From the NCBI GenBank assembly GCA_001000675.1, contig LCHW01000003.1, forward strand, positions 62,001 to 126,000: 64,000 bases of DNA, read 5' to 3'. Of this stretch, positions 6,795 through 15,119 are shown one piece after another. Numbering within the stretch: position 1 is the stretch's first letter; each line of letters begins with the position of its first letter. Below the pieces are notes generated by a model. That model saw only the letters and a program-made list of their open reading frames with translations. It was not told where the DNA came from and ran no database searches. Position numbers and translations under genes: made by a program. Source of the stretch: Candidatus Wolfebacteria bacterium GW2011_GWE2_44_13. GTDB taxonomy: Bacteria > Patescibacteria > Paceibacteria > UBA6257 > UBA9933.

Positions 6795-8594
6795 TTATTT
6801 CTTCAGCAATTCTTTAAACACGTCCGCAGACACATTTACTTTTGCCATAGACAATAGGCGCTTCTTTCCTTCTTTTTGCTTCTTCCATAGCTTCATCTTG
6901 CGTGTTCTGTCTCCTCCATACAGATACCCTGTTACATCTTTGCGCATTGGCGCAATTGTTTCACGCGCAATAACCTTCGCCCCTGTAGTTATTTGGATTG
7001 CTTGCGCAAATTGCTGTTGCGGCAATAGATCCTTTAGTCGCAGTGCCATTTGTCGTGCTTCATATTCAATATCTTTCTTCGGAAGAATGCGGGACAATCC
7101 TACAACCATATCTTTCGCAACCATAACATCAATGCGTGCTAAATCCGCCTTTTGATAATCGGCCATTTCATAACTAAATGACGCAAATCCATGCGTAAGT
7201 GATTTTAATTGATCATCGAAGTCTGAAATCAATTCCATAAGCGGCATGCGCGTCCTAATAAGCACGCGATCCCCCATGTTCGTTGTTTGCATTTCCCCCA
7301 TACGAAATATTTCTTTCAATTTCATAATAGGGCCTAAATATACTGTTGGTGCAAGTATTTCCAATTCAATCATCGGTTCCCATATTTCATCATATTCGGC
7401 AGGAAGATCTTGGGGATTCTCAATAACAACCAACCCCGCTGTGTGTGGTTTTTTTATTTTATATGCCACCGAAGGGAAACTGTTTACCGTGTCCATATCG
7501 AAATCTTGCTCCAATCGCTGTGAGATGATTTCAAAATGTAATTTTCCTAAAAAGCCTACTTTAAATCCGCGCCCTAACACGTCGTTATAGTCCGGCTCTG
7601 TTTTTAGGGCGGGGTCCGTGAGCTTTAACTTCTGAAATGCCTTTTTCATTTCCTCATATTCACTCCCGTCTTCTGGGAAAAACGAAACGAACACGCGTGG
7701 TTGCGGTTCTTGGTATCCTCCCAAATCCGTATCACCAATCGTATCTCCGATTTTCAACTTATCCGGATCTTTAATACCCGTTGCGATGTACCCGATTTCT
7801 CCTTTCGAAATCTTTGTTGATGCCTTCATCTTCGGCTGAAAATAGCCCACTTCTTTTGTTTTAATCTTCACGTTTGTTGCAACTAATCGTGTATCTTGGT
7901 TGCCCACAAATTCGCCATGAAATACACGCACGAATGCGATAATTCCCTTGTGGTCGTCATACACAGAATCAAACACCAATGCCGCTCTTCCTTTGCTCGT
8001 TTCATCAATCTGCTCTTTTGATCCTTGTTCCCATTCTTTTGGAGGGGGCAATTTTACAATCACCTCTTCGAGGAGATCTTGCACACCCAATCCTGTCTTT
8101 CCTGAAATTCTAAAAATATCATCAAGTTCACATCCTAATAGCTGTGCTGTTTCCAACAATACCGTATCCAGCTGCGGCGGATTCATATCCACTTTGTTTA
8201 ACGCGCCTATAATTTTAAGCCCAGCCTTTTTAGCCATTTCAAAGTTCGCAAGTGTCTGTGCCTGAATACCTTGCGTTGCATCTACCAACAAGATAACACC
8301 CTCCACCGCTTTGAATGCGCGCGATACTTCATATGCAAAATCAGGATGCCCCGGGGTATCGATAAGGTTTAAAATGTATTGTTTACCATCACGCTGACTC
8401 TTGTAGTCCATACGCACTGGGGCCATTTTAATGGTTATTCCCCGCTCGCGCTCTAGATCCATTTGATCAAGAAATTGTGCTTTCATTTCACGTACTTCTA
8501 CGGTCTTTGTTATTTCCAAAAGACGGTCCGCTAACGTGGACTTTCCGTGGTCGATGTGTGCGATTATCGCGAAATTGCGAATGTTCCTTGTCAT
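6795..8594 (-). CDS. lepA: Translation elongation factor 4 (back-translocase)
   Basis: 599 residues, full family length. GTPase motifs are intact: G1 AHIDHGKST, G2 RGITIK, G3 DTPGH, G4 NKVD. Domains II, III and V follow, and the LepA-specific C-terminal domain ends with a basic stretch (KKQKEGKKRLL). EF4 remobilises stalled ribosomes. The start ATG is at 8594. It is preceded by a terminator for the upstream gene, so it probably has its own promoter, which I could not place. Confidence 0.97.
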   Translation of the reverse strand: MTRNIRNFAIIAHIDHGKSTLADRLLEITKTVEVREMKAQFLDQMDLERERGITIKMAPVRMDYKSQRDGKQYILNLIDTPGHPDFAYEVSRAFKAVEGVILLVDATQGIQAQTLANFEMAKKAGLKIIGALNKVDMNPPQLDTVLLETAQLLGCELDDIFRISGKTGLGVQDLLEEVIVKLPPPKEWEQGSKEQIDETSKGRAALVFDSVYDDHKGIIAFVRVFHGEFVGNQDTRLVATNVKIKTKEVGYFQPKMKASTKISKGEIGYIATGIKDPDKLKIGDTIGDTDLGGYQEPQPRVFVSFFPEDGSEYEEMKKAFQKLKLTDPALKTEPDYNDVLGRGFKVGFLGKLHFEIISQRLEQDFDMDTVNSFPSVAYKIKKPHTAGLVVIENPQDLPAEYDEIWEPMIELEILAPTVYLGPIMKLKEIFRMGEMQTTNMGDRVLIRTRMPLMELISDFDDQLKSLTHGFASFSYEMADYQKADLARIDVMVAKDMVVGLSRILPKKDIEYEARQMALRLKDLLPQQQFAQAIQITTGAKVIARETIAPMRKDVTGYLYGGDRTRKMKLWKKQKEGKKRLLSMAKVNVSADVFKELLKK

Positions 8595-8640
8595 TGAGGC
8601 ATAGTACCGTAAAAATCGGTATAAATCCAGTTGTGGACCA

Positions 8641-8667
8641 AAAACCGTCAGCCCTGGGCTGACGGTT
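8641..8667. terminator. Terminator hairpin
   Basis: A 13-bp palindrome AAACCGTCAGCCC with its complement one base away, immediately downstream of the minus-strand gene ending at 8673. The same CGTCAGCC..GGCTGACG stem recurs at 36118. Confidence 0.8.
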
Positions 8668-8672
8668 TATTC

Positions 8673-9494
8673 TTAATCTCTTTGCAACATTCCCTTTGCC
8701 ATGCGGCTAAAGAATTCTTTTGGCTGTGCCTTAAAATTGTCTAGCACAATTTCTCGAACAAGCTCGGCATAGATATGGTGTTGGCCAAATCTGCTCACCT
8801 TTTTCCTATACGACTCGAGCTCCTTTCGTTTTACTTCGAATCTAAATTCTTCTCCTGTTTCCGTTCGCTTTTGATCTACTGCCCTAAACTGTGCGTCTTC
8901 AGCAAATCCATACGTGACCACCTTTCCTTTGTATACGTTTGCAAGATTACGAATACGGTCATCATCCGCATTTATAATTAATATGCCGTTCCATGGAAGT
9001 GCCTCTGCGAGTACTGCGAATTCTTTGGCAATATTATCCAGTGTTTCAAACTGCTCTTGATAAATCATAGTAATCGTTGTTGCGACAACCATATTTGGCT
9101 TCACGATACTCAAGAGATACTCCATATCGTGTGGGCTATCAATCGCCATCTCAAGAATAAGGTGCTCTGTCTTTTCTCGATCAATTGCTTGCTTGCGAAA
9201 GTCGAGTGCTTTCTTTGTTGCTTCCCATAGTATTTCCATCCATGCGCGCACATCCCCTTCTCCTGAGGGTAGGTCAAGGATAGAAAGAGGTAACCCTATT
9301 TCTGCGTTGAAATGCTTTTTATTTGCACGCACCAAAAAGTTTCGCTCATGCAATGCCTGTTCCACGGCCTCTTTCATCCATGTGCGTCGCGTTGTACCTG
9401 CAATCACGATGATATACGGCTTTGTCTTTGCGACGTGTGCTTTTGCAAGCCACTTCAGGACAAATGCTATTGGTTTTTTAAGAATATCGTTCAT
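8673..9494 (-). CDS. Mur-ligase-like protein with degenerate P-loop
   Basis: 273 residues resembling only the central ATPase domain of MurE/MurF-type ligases: the FNAEIGLPLSIL stretch after the P-loop, an LEMAIDSPHDMEYLLSIVKP segment and a later NADDDR. The expected GTxGKT P-loop reads GTTRRT at 33-38, so both the Gly and the ATP-binding Lys are replaced by Arg. The separate C-terminal amino-acid-binding domain is also missing. ATP-dependent ligation is therefore doubtful. The gene overlaps the aminotransferase gene by 4 bp (ATGA), so they are co-translated. Confidence 0.75.
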   Translation of the reverse strand: MNDILKKPIAFVLKWLAKAHVAKTKPYIIVIAGTTRRTWMKEAVEQALHERNFLVRANKKHFNAEIGLPLSILDLPSGEGDVRAWMEILWEATKKALDFRKQAIDREKTEHLILEMAIDSPHDMEYLLSIVKPNMVVATTITMIYQEQFETLDNIAKEFAVLAEALPWNGILIINADDDRIRNLANVYKGKVVTYGFAEDAQFRAVDQKRTETGEEFRFEVKRKELESYRKKVSRFGQHHIYAELVREIVLDNFKAQPKEFFSRMAKGMLQRD

Positions 9495-10675
9495 ACCTGT
9501 TTTTTAAAATATTTCTTAATACGCCCAAATGCCCGATCAATATCCTTTTCTGTTCGTCCAAAAGAAATGCGAATGTGCCCTTCTCCATTTGGACCAAATG
9601 CAGCCCCTGGAACAACTGCTACATGTGCCTTTTCAAGTAATTCGCGCGCAAATTCCCATGAGTCACGCTTTGGCAATAGTTTCGGGAATACGAAGTACGC
9701 TCCGTTTGGTTTTTGATATGAGAAAAATTCCGACAACTCATCAAGGTGCGCCATTGTCACATCTCTTCTTCGTGTGTATTCATTTCTAAAATATTCAATA
9801 TCCTTTTCTGCAAAATCAAGCGCAGCGATGGCTGCGTATTGAGAAATAACAGGGGCACACGTTACCATCGCGTCGTGCACTTTAACAATTTCACTAATAA
9901 TCTCCACGTCGCTATGCACAAACCCAATACGCCATCCGGTCATTGCGTATGCCTTTGAAAGGCTAAACACGCGAATAACGCGCTTGCGTAATTCAGGAAT
10001 TTGCGCGAGCGAAAAGAATGGTTCACTTTCACCATCTACTGTGTACAAAAAATCTTTATACACTTCATCTGTAATAATATAAAACTTTTTCTTTTCTGCG
10101 AGCTCGGCAATCTTTAACAACTCTTCCTTTTTAAATATAGTTCCTGTTGGATTATTTGGATTTGCAAACAAAATCCCCGCTGTATTTGCAGTTATCTTTT
10201 TAGTCAAGTTATCAAAATCAATACTCCATCCATTTTTCTCATCAAGATTCACAAACACTGGCTTTCCGCCGGCAACCTTCACCGCTTCGGCGTAGGATGT
10301 GTAGCTCGGAGAAAATAAAAGGATCTCGTCTTTTTTACCATCAATAATTGTTATCAATGACGCGGTAATTGCTTCAATAGAACCTGCTGTTACCACGATT
10401 TCGTTTTCAAAATCGTAATACATCCCCTCTTGTGCAAGCTTCTCCTCTATAGTTTCGCGTAGTTCAGGCAATCCGTATGTGAGCGAATACTTTGCAACAA
10501 GCCCTTTATTCAGGGCTTTTATCGTTGCCTTTTTAATAACCTCTGGTGTATCAAACGATGGAATACCCTGTGCCAATGAAACGACATCGGGGATCTTCGA
10601 TGCCAATAGCTCAATCTGCTTTATCGGCGAGAGATTTATTTTCTGTGTTCTCGGAAATAATACTTTCGGTGCCAT
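9491..10675 (-). CDS. Class I/II pyridoxal-phosphate aminotransferase
   Basis: 394 residues, a full fold-type I aminotransferase. Visible are SLAQGIPSFDTPE near the N-terminus, the FANPNNPTG motif, TDEVY with the PLP-contacting Asp and Tyr, the Schiff-base lysine in SLSKAYAMTGWRIG, and the C-terminal HIRISFGRTE with the substrate-carboxylate Arg. The group resembles aspartate/aromatic aminotransferases; the exact substrate cannot be read from sequence. Its stop overlaps the start of the Mur-like gene, hinting at a cell-wall amino-acid link. Confidence 0.9.
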   Translation of the reverse strand: MAPKVLFPRTQKINLSPIKQIELLASKIPDVVSLAQGIPSFDTPEVIKKATIKALNKGLVAKYSLTYGLPELRETIEEKLAQEGMYYDFENEIVVTAGSIEAITASLITIIDGKKDEILLFSPSYTSYAEAVKVAGGKPVFVNLDEKNGWSIDFDNLTKKITANTAGILFANPNNPTGTIFKKEELLKIAELAEKKKFYIITDEVYKDFLYTVDGESEPFFSLAQIPELRKRVIRVFSLSKAYAMTGWRIGFVHSDVEIISEIVKVHDAMVTCAPVISQYAAIAALDFAEKDIEYFRNEYTRRRDVTMAHLDELSEFFSYQKPNGAYFVFPKLLPKRDSWEFARELLEKAHVAVVPGAAFGPNGEGHIRISFGRTEKDIDRAFGRIKKYFKKQV

Positions 10676-10705
10676 ACAGGTAGAATGTTTAATCAGTTCA
10701 GTATA

Positions 10706-11212
10706 TCACACCTCCTTGTTCTCTGCACTTTTTGTTCTTTTTCGTTTTTCTGCCACGGCAACTGGCTGTGCCCTCTCCGTAATATACATGCGTAATATTT
10801 TCAAGAAACGAGAGGCTACAAAAATCGCGCCAACTTCCAATGCAGTAAATGTAATTTCTTTCAATATGTGCAACTCTTCCCCATGTGAAGACTCCATAAA
10901 ATGTCCATTCGTTGCAAAATTAACCACATACAATACGAATGTCATAATGAGCCACAGAAATACGAAGTACTCCCCTTTCCTTCGATTCACCAGCTCTTCC
11001 TTCTCCATAAGCCAATGCATCGCTTCCTTATGCAAAGAATACAAACCCAGCACACCAAAATAGAAAAGGTTTATTTCATCAGACACATATTCGCCCCTAC
11101 TAAAAAATCGTACCAACGACATACCAATTGCCGCGTACGTAACCGCTAAACAGATTGCGTATAGTGTGTCGTTGATCTGTCGTTCAACGCTTTTTGCTCC
11201 TTGTTTTATCAT
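10706..11212 (-). CDS. Four-helix membrane protein, unknown
   Basis: 168 residues from MIKQGAK at 11212; the frame is open 13 codons further. Four hydrophobic helices (about 17-35, 46-62, 82-100, 122-140) are separated by charged loops, and the tail is Lys/Arg/Glu-rich. Histidines and glutamates border helices 2 and 3 (LHKEAMHWLMEKEE). No family recognised. It ends 30 bp before the aminotransferase gene and may be in the same operon. Confidence 0.65.
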   Translation of the reverse strand: MIKQGAKSVERQINDTLYAICLAVTYAAIGMSLVRFFSRGEYVSDEINLFYFGVLGLYSLHKEAMHWLMEKEELVNRRKGEYFVFLWLIMTFVLYVVNFATNGHFMESSHGEELHILKEITFTALEVGAIFVASRFLKILRMYITERAQPVAVAEKRKRTKSAENKEV

Positions 11213-11258
11213 AGGCTTATTATACACAAAAAATGCAAATGCGTATGCCAATAAAAAA

Positions 11259-11276
11259 GGCGCTCTTTCGAGCGCC
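11259..11276 (-). terminator. Terminator after the zinc-ribbon-like gene
   Basis: GGCGCTC and GAGCGCC, 7-bp stem with a TTTC loop (GAAA on the transcribed strand), followed by a T-run on the minus strand. Confidence 0.85.
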
Positions 11277-11293
11277 TATTACTCCTACTGAAT

Positions 11294-11695
11294 CTACCTC
11301 GAGGCAAAGAAGACTATCCCCCGTGAAGACTCCATCATCTTCACCTTCGACGGATCGTCGGAGAGGAGTGCCGATACGGTTCGTATGTCGGCGCACGTAA
11401 TCTGGCGCCTCGTACCGCCTGTCACGAGAAATGCCCTTTCGCTGGCGAAGTTCGACTCCCCAATTCTCCCTGTAGCGAGAGCCAGTAATCCCTCTCTGGC
11501 CATCTTCTCACACGCTTCGCAAAGCGAGGGAATCTGAGAAGGTCTCGCATCCTCATTCACAAAAAGTTCCTCCTTGCATTCGTCGCAACAGCGATTAACT
11601 CGCTCCCCCGCAATCCGTTGCACAGTTCGGCTAGCACGCCGCAGCCCGAACTCCTTAATGAGCCCTTGCTGTTCTTCCGTAAGCTGCCTTGGCAT
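11294..11695 (-). CDS. Small Cys4 (zinc-ribbon-like) protein
   Basis: 133 residues. Cys37-x2-Cys40 and Cys59-x2-Cys62 form a probable zinc site, with an extra Cys36. The N-terminus is basic and helical (EEQQGLIKEFGLRRASRTVQR) and the C-terminal half carries a mixed domain with a single Cys. No known family. It is a typical self-contained unit with a TTGACA-17-TACTTT promoter, an AAGGGGAAAG SD and a terminator within 20 bp of the stop. A nucleic-acid- or regulator-binding role is possible but unsupported. Confidence 0.75.
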   Translation of the reverse strand: MPRQLTEEQQGLIKEFGLRRASRTVQRIAGERVNRCCDECKEELFVNEDARPSQIPSLCEACEKMAREGLLALATGRIGESNFASERAFLVTGGTRRQITCADIRTVSALLSDDPSKVKMMESSRGIVFFASR

Positions 11696-11736
11696 ACTCT
11701 TTCCCCTTTCTTCTGATATAATGACGAACTGATTTC

Positions 11737-11765
11737 AAAGTATGCCCATAACCACGTTTTGTCAA
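11737..11765 (-). promoter_or_regulatory. Promoter TTGACA-17-TACTTT
   Basis: Minus-strand -35 TTGACA (11765-11760), 17-bp spacer and -10 TACTTT (11742-11737), driving the Cys4 gene at 11294. The -35 box nearly abuts the 3' end of uppS. Confidence 0.75.
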
Positions 11766-11768
11766 TTT

Positions 11769-12473
11769 TTATTTACCCATCCTTCTGTCCGTAGACGCGA
11801 AATAGTTGAGTGCTTTTTCAAACTCCCGCTCCGAAAAATCCGGCCACAATATTTTAGTAAAATAAAAATGCGCATTGGCTATATCCCACATCATGAAGCC
11901 ACTTGACCAATGTGGCTCTCCTCCCGTCCTAATCACTAGATCAACTGGCGGTAGACCGCTTGTCCATAAATTTTTCTTCACCAACTCCTCATTAATTTCC
12001 AATTTGTCATTTTTCCTTTTGGCTTTTGCTATTTCTTTTATCCCGTTCATCATTTCATCGATTCCGTTATATGCCAGCAAAAAAGTAAGCTGATGGTCGC
12101 CGTAGCCTTTAGTCGCATCTATCGCCTCTTCTATCTTCTCGATAAGGCTTTTCGGGAACCCCTGCCTCCATCTCCCAATTACATTTATTTTAACCTTGTT
12201 CTTATGAATATCCCTATTTTTTGCAAGTTTCTTAAAATTGCTTTCGAGAATCTTATATATAAAATTTATTTCCGTAGATTTTCTTTTTTCAATATTATCA
12301 AGCGAAAGCCCCCAAAAAGTGATTGCGTAAACGTTGCCGTTAATCGCTTGTTTCGTTATGTCGACGATCCTTTTTGCCCCTTCGCGATGCCCAAAAAAAT
12401 CCGGTAGGCTCTTTTCCCTTGCCCACCTCCTGTTGCCGTCCGGTATTACTGCAATATGTTTTGGAATATTCAT
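11769..12473 (-). CDS. uppS: Undecaprenyl diphosphate synthase family protein
   Basis: 234 residues. The family's IPDGNRRWA carries catalytic Asp12, and the downstream signature is present in divergent form (IRTGGEPHWSSGFMMWDIANAHFYF, usually RTSGE..SNFLLWQ..Y.E). The enzyme condenses isopentenyl diphosphate onto farnesyl diphosphate to make the C55 carrier lipid for peptidoglycan and glycan export. The changes in the second signature could alter chain length. No neighbouring isoprenoid genes are seen. Confidence 0.88.
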   Translation of the reverse strand: MNIPKHIAVIPDGNRRWAREKSLPDFFGHREGAKRIVDITKQAINGNVYAITFWGLSLDNIEKRKSTEINFIYKILESNFKKLAKNRDIHKNKVKINVIGRWRQGFPKSLIEKIEEAIDATKGYGDHQLTFLLAYNGIDEMMNGIKEIAKAKRKNDKLEINEELVKKNLWTSGLPPVDLVIRTGGEPHWSSGFMMWDIANAHFYFTKILWPDFSEREFEKALNYFASTDRRMGK

Positions 12474-12610
12474 ACACTCGTATGTAGTTTATATAACTAT
12501 GCCTAGTAAGACAATGTGCCTCCTCCGTCGCCGACTCTTTTTAAAGCAAAGCAGTTTGCTTTAAAAAGTAGTTTTCGAATCCCTCACGCAATGCGCGCAG
12601 GCGCATTGCT

Positions 12611-12661
12611 CCTCTCCGCAAAAATAAAAACCCTTTCGGGTTTATTATTTTTGCGGAGAGG
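12611..12661 (-). terminator. Long palindromic terminator overlapping the tRNA-Ser 3' end
   Basis: The 23-nt left arm (12611-12633) and 24-nt right arm (12638-12661) are complementary apart from one bulged base. The apical part AAACCC-GAAA-GGGTTT with its T-run is an ordinary terminator for tRNA-Ser. The outer part duplicates, in inverted form, the tRNA acceptor 3' strand and following bases (CCTCTCCGC..). Confidence 0.75.
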
Positions 12662-12740
12662 GAGGGATTCGAACCCTCGAGGGGGTTGCCCCCCTAACAT
12701 CTTAGCAGGATGTCCCTTTCAACCACTCAGGCACCTCTCC
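12654..12740 (-). tRNA. tRNA-Ser (GCT anticodon)
   Basis: An 87-nt cloverleaf with acceptor GGAGAGG/CCTCTCC, anticodon loop CTGCTAA (anticodon GCT) and the long variable arm expected of tRNA-Ser. The T-arm is GAGGGTTCGAATCCCTC. The discriminator is G and CCA is not encoded (GCAA follows), so the CCA enzyme in this window would be needed. Confidence 0.95.
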
Positions 12741-12827
12741 GTGTATTAACCAATAGTCTTTGACTGCTAAAATACTTCCGTATTGTACGGGAAAAATACT
12801 ACTTTAGCAACCAAAGCCGCTTACGTA

Positions 12828-13082
12828 TTACCAATTTTGAATCATGCTCTTTAACTTGATCCACCGTTGGTCATTATTTCCTTTTATTTTTATAGAAGAC
12901 TCCTTTAACTCCTCCGCTTCTCTCATTATCTCCGCTAATTTTATATCCTCTCTTAAGACACTCATTGCCATACCTCCCGCTATTTCATAGCATGCATCCC
13001 CGATGTTTATCTCTCCTCGTTCTACCTTATCTACTAAATCCCTATATCGTTTTACATAATCTACCTTGTTTCCTTTTATCAT
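12828..13082 (-). CDS. Small helical hypothetical protein
   Basis: 84 residues, charged, predicted helical, with a single Cys (GDACYEIAGG). No motif recognised. It starts 5 bp after the stop of the MFS transporter gene, so the two are almost certainly in one transcript. A transporter-associated role is a guess from position only. Confidence 0.65.
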   Translation of the reverse strand: MIKGNKVDYVKRYRDLVDKVERGEINIGDACYEIAGGMAMSVLREDIKLAEIMREAEELKESSIKIKGNNDQRWIKLKSMIQNW

Positions 13083-13086
13083 ACTA

Positions 13087-14334
13087 TTATTTTATTTGTT
13101 TATTCTCTGTGTTTTCCAATTTCCATGTCAGCCAAATCATCCATAACGCTACACAAATACACAACAATGAGTTTACGCTTAGCGACATCTTAAACCCATA
13201 TTGCGAATACAAGAATCCGGCAATTAACGGAGCGATTGCATACCCAAGACTTGAAACGATGCTCTTTAGCCCCACAAATTCTCCATCTTCTCTATGATCT
13301 ATATCGTTTGCCTCGAGTGCATGTGCCGCAGAGTAATAGGCAAGATTGTTTCCGATACCGATAATAAAGCCTACGATAATTAACCATACTGGCCATCCAT
13401 AAAATGGGAGTGCAATAAGCCCGACGATTATAAACAGCCATCCCAATGAATGCGTGTGCTTCCAATTATATTTATCTGCTAAATACCCCGCATACCCTGC
13501 AAAAAACGCCGTAACTAAATCATATACTCCCAGCTGTAACCCTCCTCCCCCGCTTAACCCTATCTTTGCTAAGTGTAATGGAAACACAAACCAAATCGTT
13601 CCATAAAACATTCCTTCAAAAAAAGTTGCGCCGATAAGTAGTAGTGGATAATTTTTATTTTCTTTAATAAACCATAATCCATTCTTAATAGCCGGAATTG
13701 GATTTATACTTTTAAGAAGCACCCTACTCTGTATCTTGCTTGCCGTAATATCATCGGGTAAAAGCGACAACATCGTAAAACTTGCTCCATATACAAATAT
13801 CAGTATCCACGCTGCAAACACCTCATTTCCTGCGATGACGAAGAACGGCAATGTAACGGTAGCAAAAAATATTGCCAAAGAGCTAATATTCCCATACAAA
13901 CCGAATGCCATACCGCCCTCATCTTTTTTTGTTGTTCGTAAAATATATGTTTCCGATGAATCTCTAAACCCATATCCAATAAACAACAAGAGTGCGAATG
14001 CTGTTAATGCAACTGGATTGTGTAATGAAAATGTAATCCAAACAAGACCCGCTAAAACTCCTGAAGCAAGCCCGATCATAACGGTTTTCCTGCCTCCAAT
14101 CTTATCTGCCAAATTTCCTCCAATCGGATCTATTAACAACGCCTCAATAAGACACAGGACACTGATAATAACTCCCGTATACCACTCGCCATAGATAACC
14201 GCTATCACTACTGGCAGGACGCCATATATTGTCGCGCTTCCAAACGCGGCCACACCTGCACCCGAAATAAACAAGAGGAAGCTTTTGTGATGCGCAGTCC
14301 ACCCATTAATTAATTTTGGAACATGTGTGAGCAT
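13087..14334 (-). CDS. Major facilitator superfamily transporter
   Basis: 415 residues with about 12 hydrophobic helices. The loop 2-3 signature NLADKIGGRKTVMIG matches MFS motif A, and a second-half counterpart GYLADKYNWKHTHSLG lies after helix 8. A cytoplasmic loop near residue 200 separates the halves. The substrate is unknown; drug-efflux and sugar families share this layout. It sits between the epimerase gene and the small helical gene in one minus-strand run. Confidence 0.88.
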   Translation of the reverse strand: MLTHVPKLINGWTAHHKSFLLFISGAGVAAFGSATIYGVLPVVIAVIYGEWYTGVIISVLCLIEALLIDPIGGNLADKIGGRKTVMIGLASGVLAGLVWITFSLHNPVALTAFALLLFIGYGFRDSSETYILRTTKKDEGGMAFGLYGNISSLAIFFATVTLPFFVIAGNEVFAAWILIFVYGASFTMLSLLPDDITASKIQSRVLLKSINPIPAIKNGLWFIKENKNYPLLLIGATFFEGMFYGTIWFVFPLHLAKIGLSGGGGLQLGVYDLVTAFFAGYAGYLADKYNWKHTHSLGWLFIIVGLIALPFYGWPVWLIIVGFIIGIGNNLAYYSAAHALEANDIDHREDGEFVGLKSIVSSLGYAIAPLIAGFLYSQYGFKMSLSVNSLLCICVALWMIWLTWKLENTENKQIK

Positions 14335-14340
14335 ACGCGT

Positions 14341-14988
14341 TTATATCTTTTTCAGTGTTGCATATGCAGCTTTTTTGTCGGTTGCGGTAAAAATATACGA
14401 ACCTGAAACAATAATGTCACCCCCTGCGTCTTTTATTGTTGGTGCTGTTCGGTCGTTTACTCCTCCGTCTATTTCAATGGTGATTCCTGGGTACAACGCT
14501 TTCAGAAAAACTATTTTCTCTAATACGTTCCGCTGAATCTTTTGTCCGGAGAATCCTGGCTTTACTGCGAGCAGCTGAATGAATGGAAAGTGCTCAATAT
14601 ATGTTGCAGCCGCTTTTATTGGTGTAGCTGGTAATAGTGCGATTCCAATCTTTCCTTTCCCAAACCCTTTTAAGAAAAGAATGTCCTTTTCGGTTATCGT
14701 CTCCACATGCACAATAATACGTTTTGCCCCTGCCTCAAGCCAGCGCATAACTAATGGCTTTGGATCGACTACCATGAGATGTATCTCGAAATTAATCCCT
14801 TCGATTTTTTCCGTCTTCAACCACTCCTTTAACTTCTCCGGATTATTCCAGCTTTTATTCGGATTAAATTTACCATCGCTTACGTCTATTTGTAGCCAGC
14901 TATTTTTCGGCAAAAAAGCCCGCGCTTCTTTTATTTGCTTTTTAACCGCTGCAAATGTGTTGCAATTAATTGTAGGGATGACTTTCAT
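14341..14988 (-). CDS. rpe: Ribulose-phosphate 3-epimerase family protein
   Basis: 215 residues from MKVIPTINCN at 14988. The longer open frame upstream runs through a palindromic DNA repeat and is rejected. The TIM-barrel signatures of the family are present: IDVSDGKF, FEIHLMVVDP, a VHVE strand, LLAVKPGFSGQKIQ and EIDGGVNDRT with the catalytic Asp, then VSGSYIF. The enzyme interconverts ribulose-5-P and xylulose-5-P. The N-terminal NCNTF (usually PSILSADF) is unusual, so a related epimerase specificity is possible. Confidence 0.85.
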   Translation of the reverse strand: MKVIPTINCNTFAAVKKQIKEARAFLPKNSWLQIDVSDGKFNPNKSWNNPEKLKEWLKTEKIEGINFEIHLMVVDPKPLVMRWLEAGAKRIIVHVETITEKDILFLKGFGKGKIGIALLPATPIKAAATYIEHFPFIQLLAVKPGFSGQKIQRNVLEKIVFLKALYPGITIEIDGGVNDRTAPTIKDAGGDIIVSGSYIFTATDKKAAYATLKKI

Positions 14989-15002
14989 GGTTTTAATCGT
15001 AG

Positions 15003-15113
15003 TGGATTCCCTCCTTCGCGGGAATGACGCTTCGAGAGCAAATTCCTCGACACCCGGCGCATTGCACGCTCGTGTACTCGTTAGCAATGCCGAGGGTCAA
15101 GCTCGGAATGACA
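15003..15113. repeat. Composite palindromic repeat
   Basis: It contains one copy of the dispersed palindrome (TGGATTCCCTCC..GCGGGAATGAC, 15003-15028) and a related element ending CTCGGAATGACAG near 15113 in the same orientation. Nested inverted arms lie between them (GCATTGC/GCAATGC and CCTCG/CGAGG). Its translation would give the familiar spurious SFPRRRES string. Confidence 0.7.
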
Positions 15114-15119
15114 GAAAAT

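Noticed and set aside
14989..15087. N-terminal extension of the epimerase
   Set aside because: Encoded by a palindromic repeat (SFPRRRES string); the family starts at MKVIPTINC.
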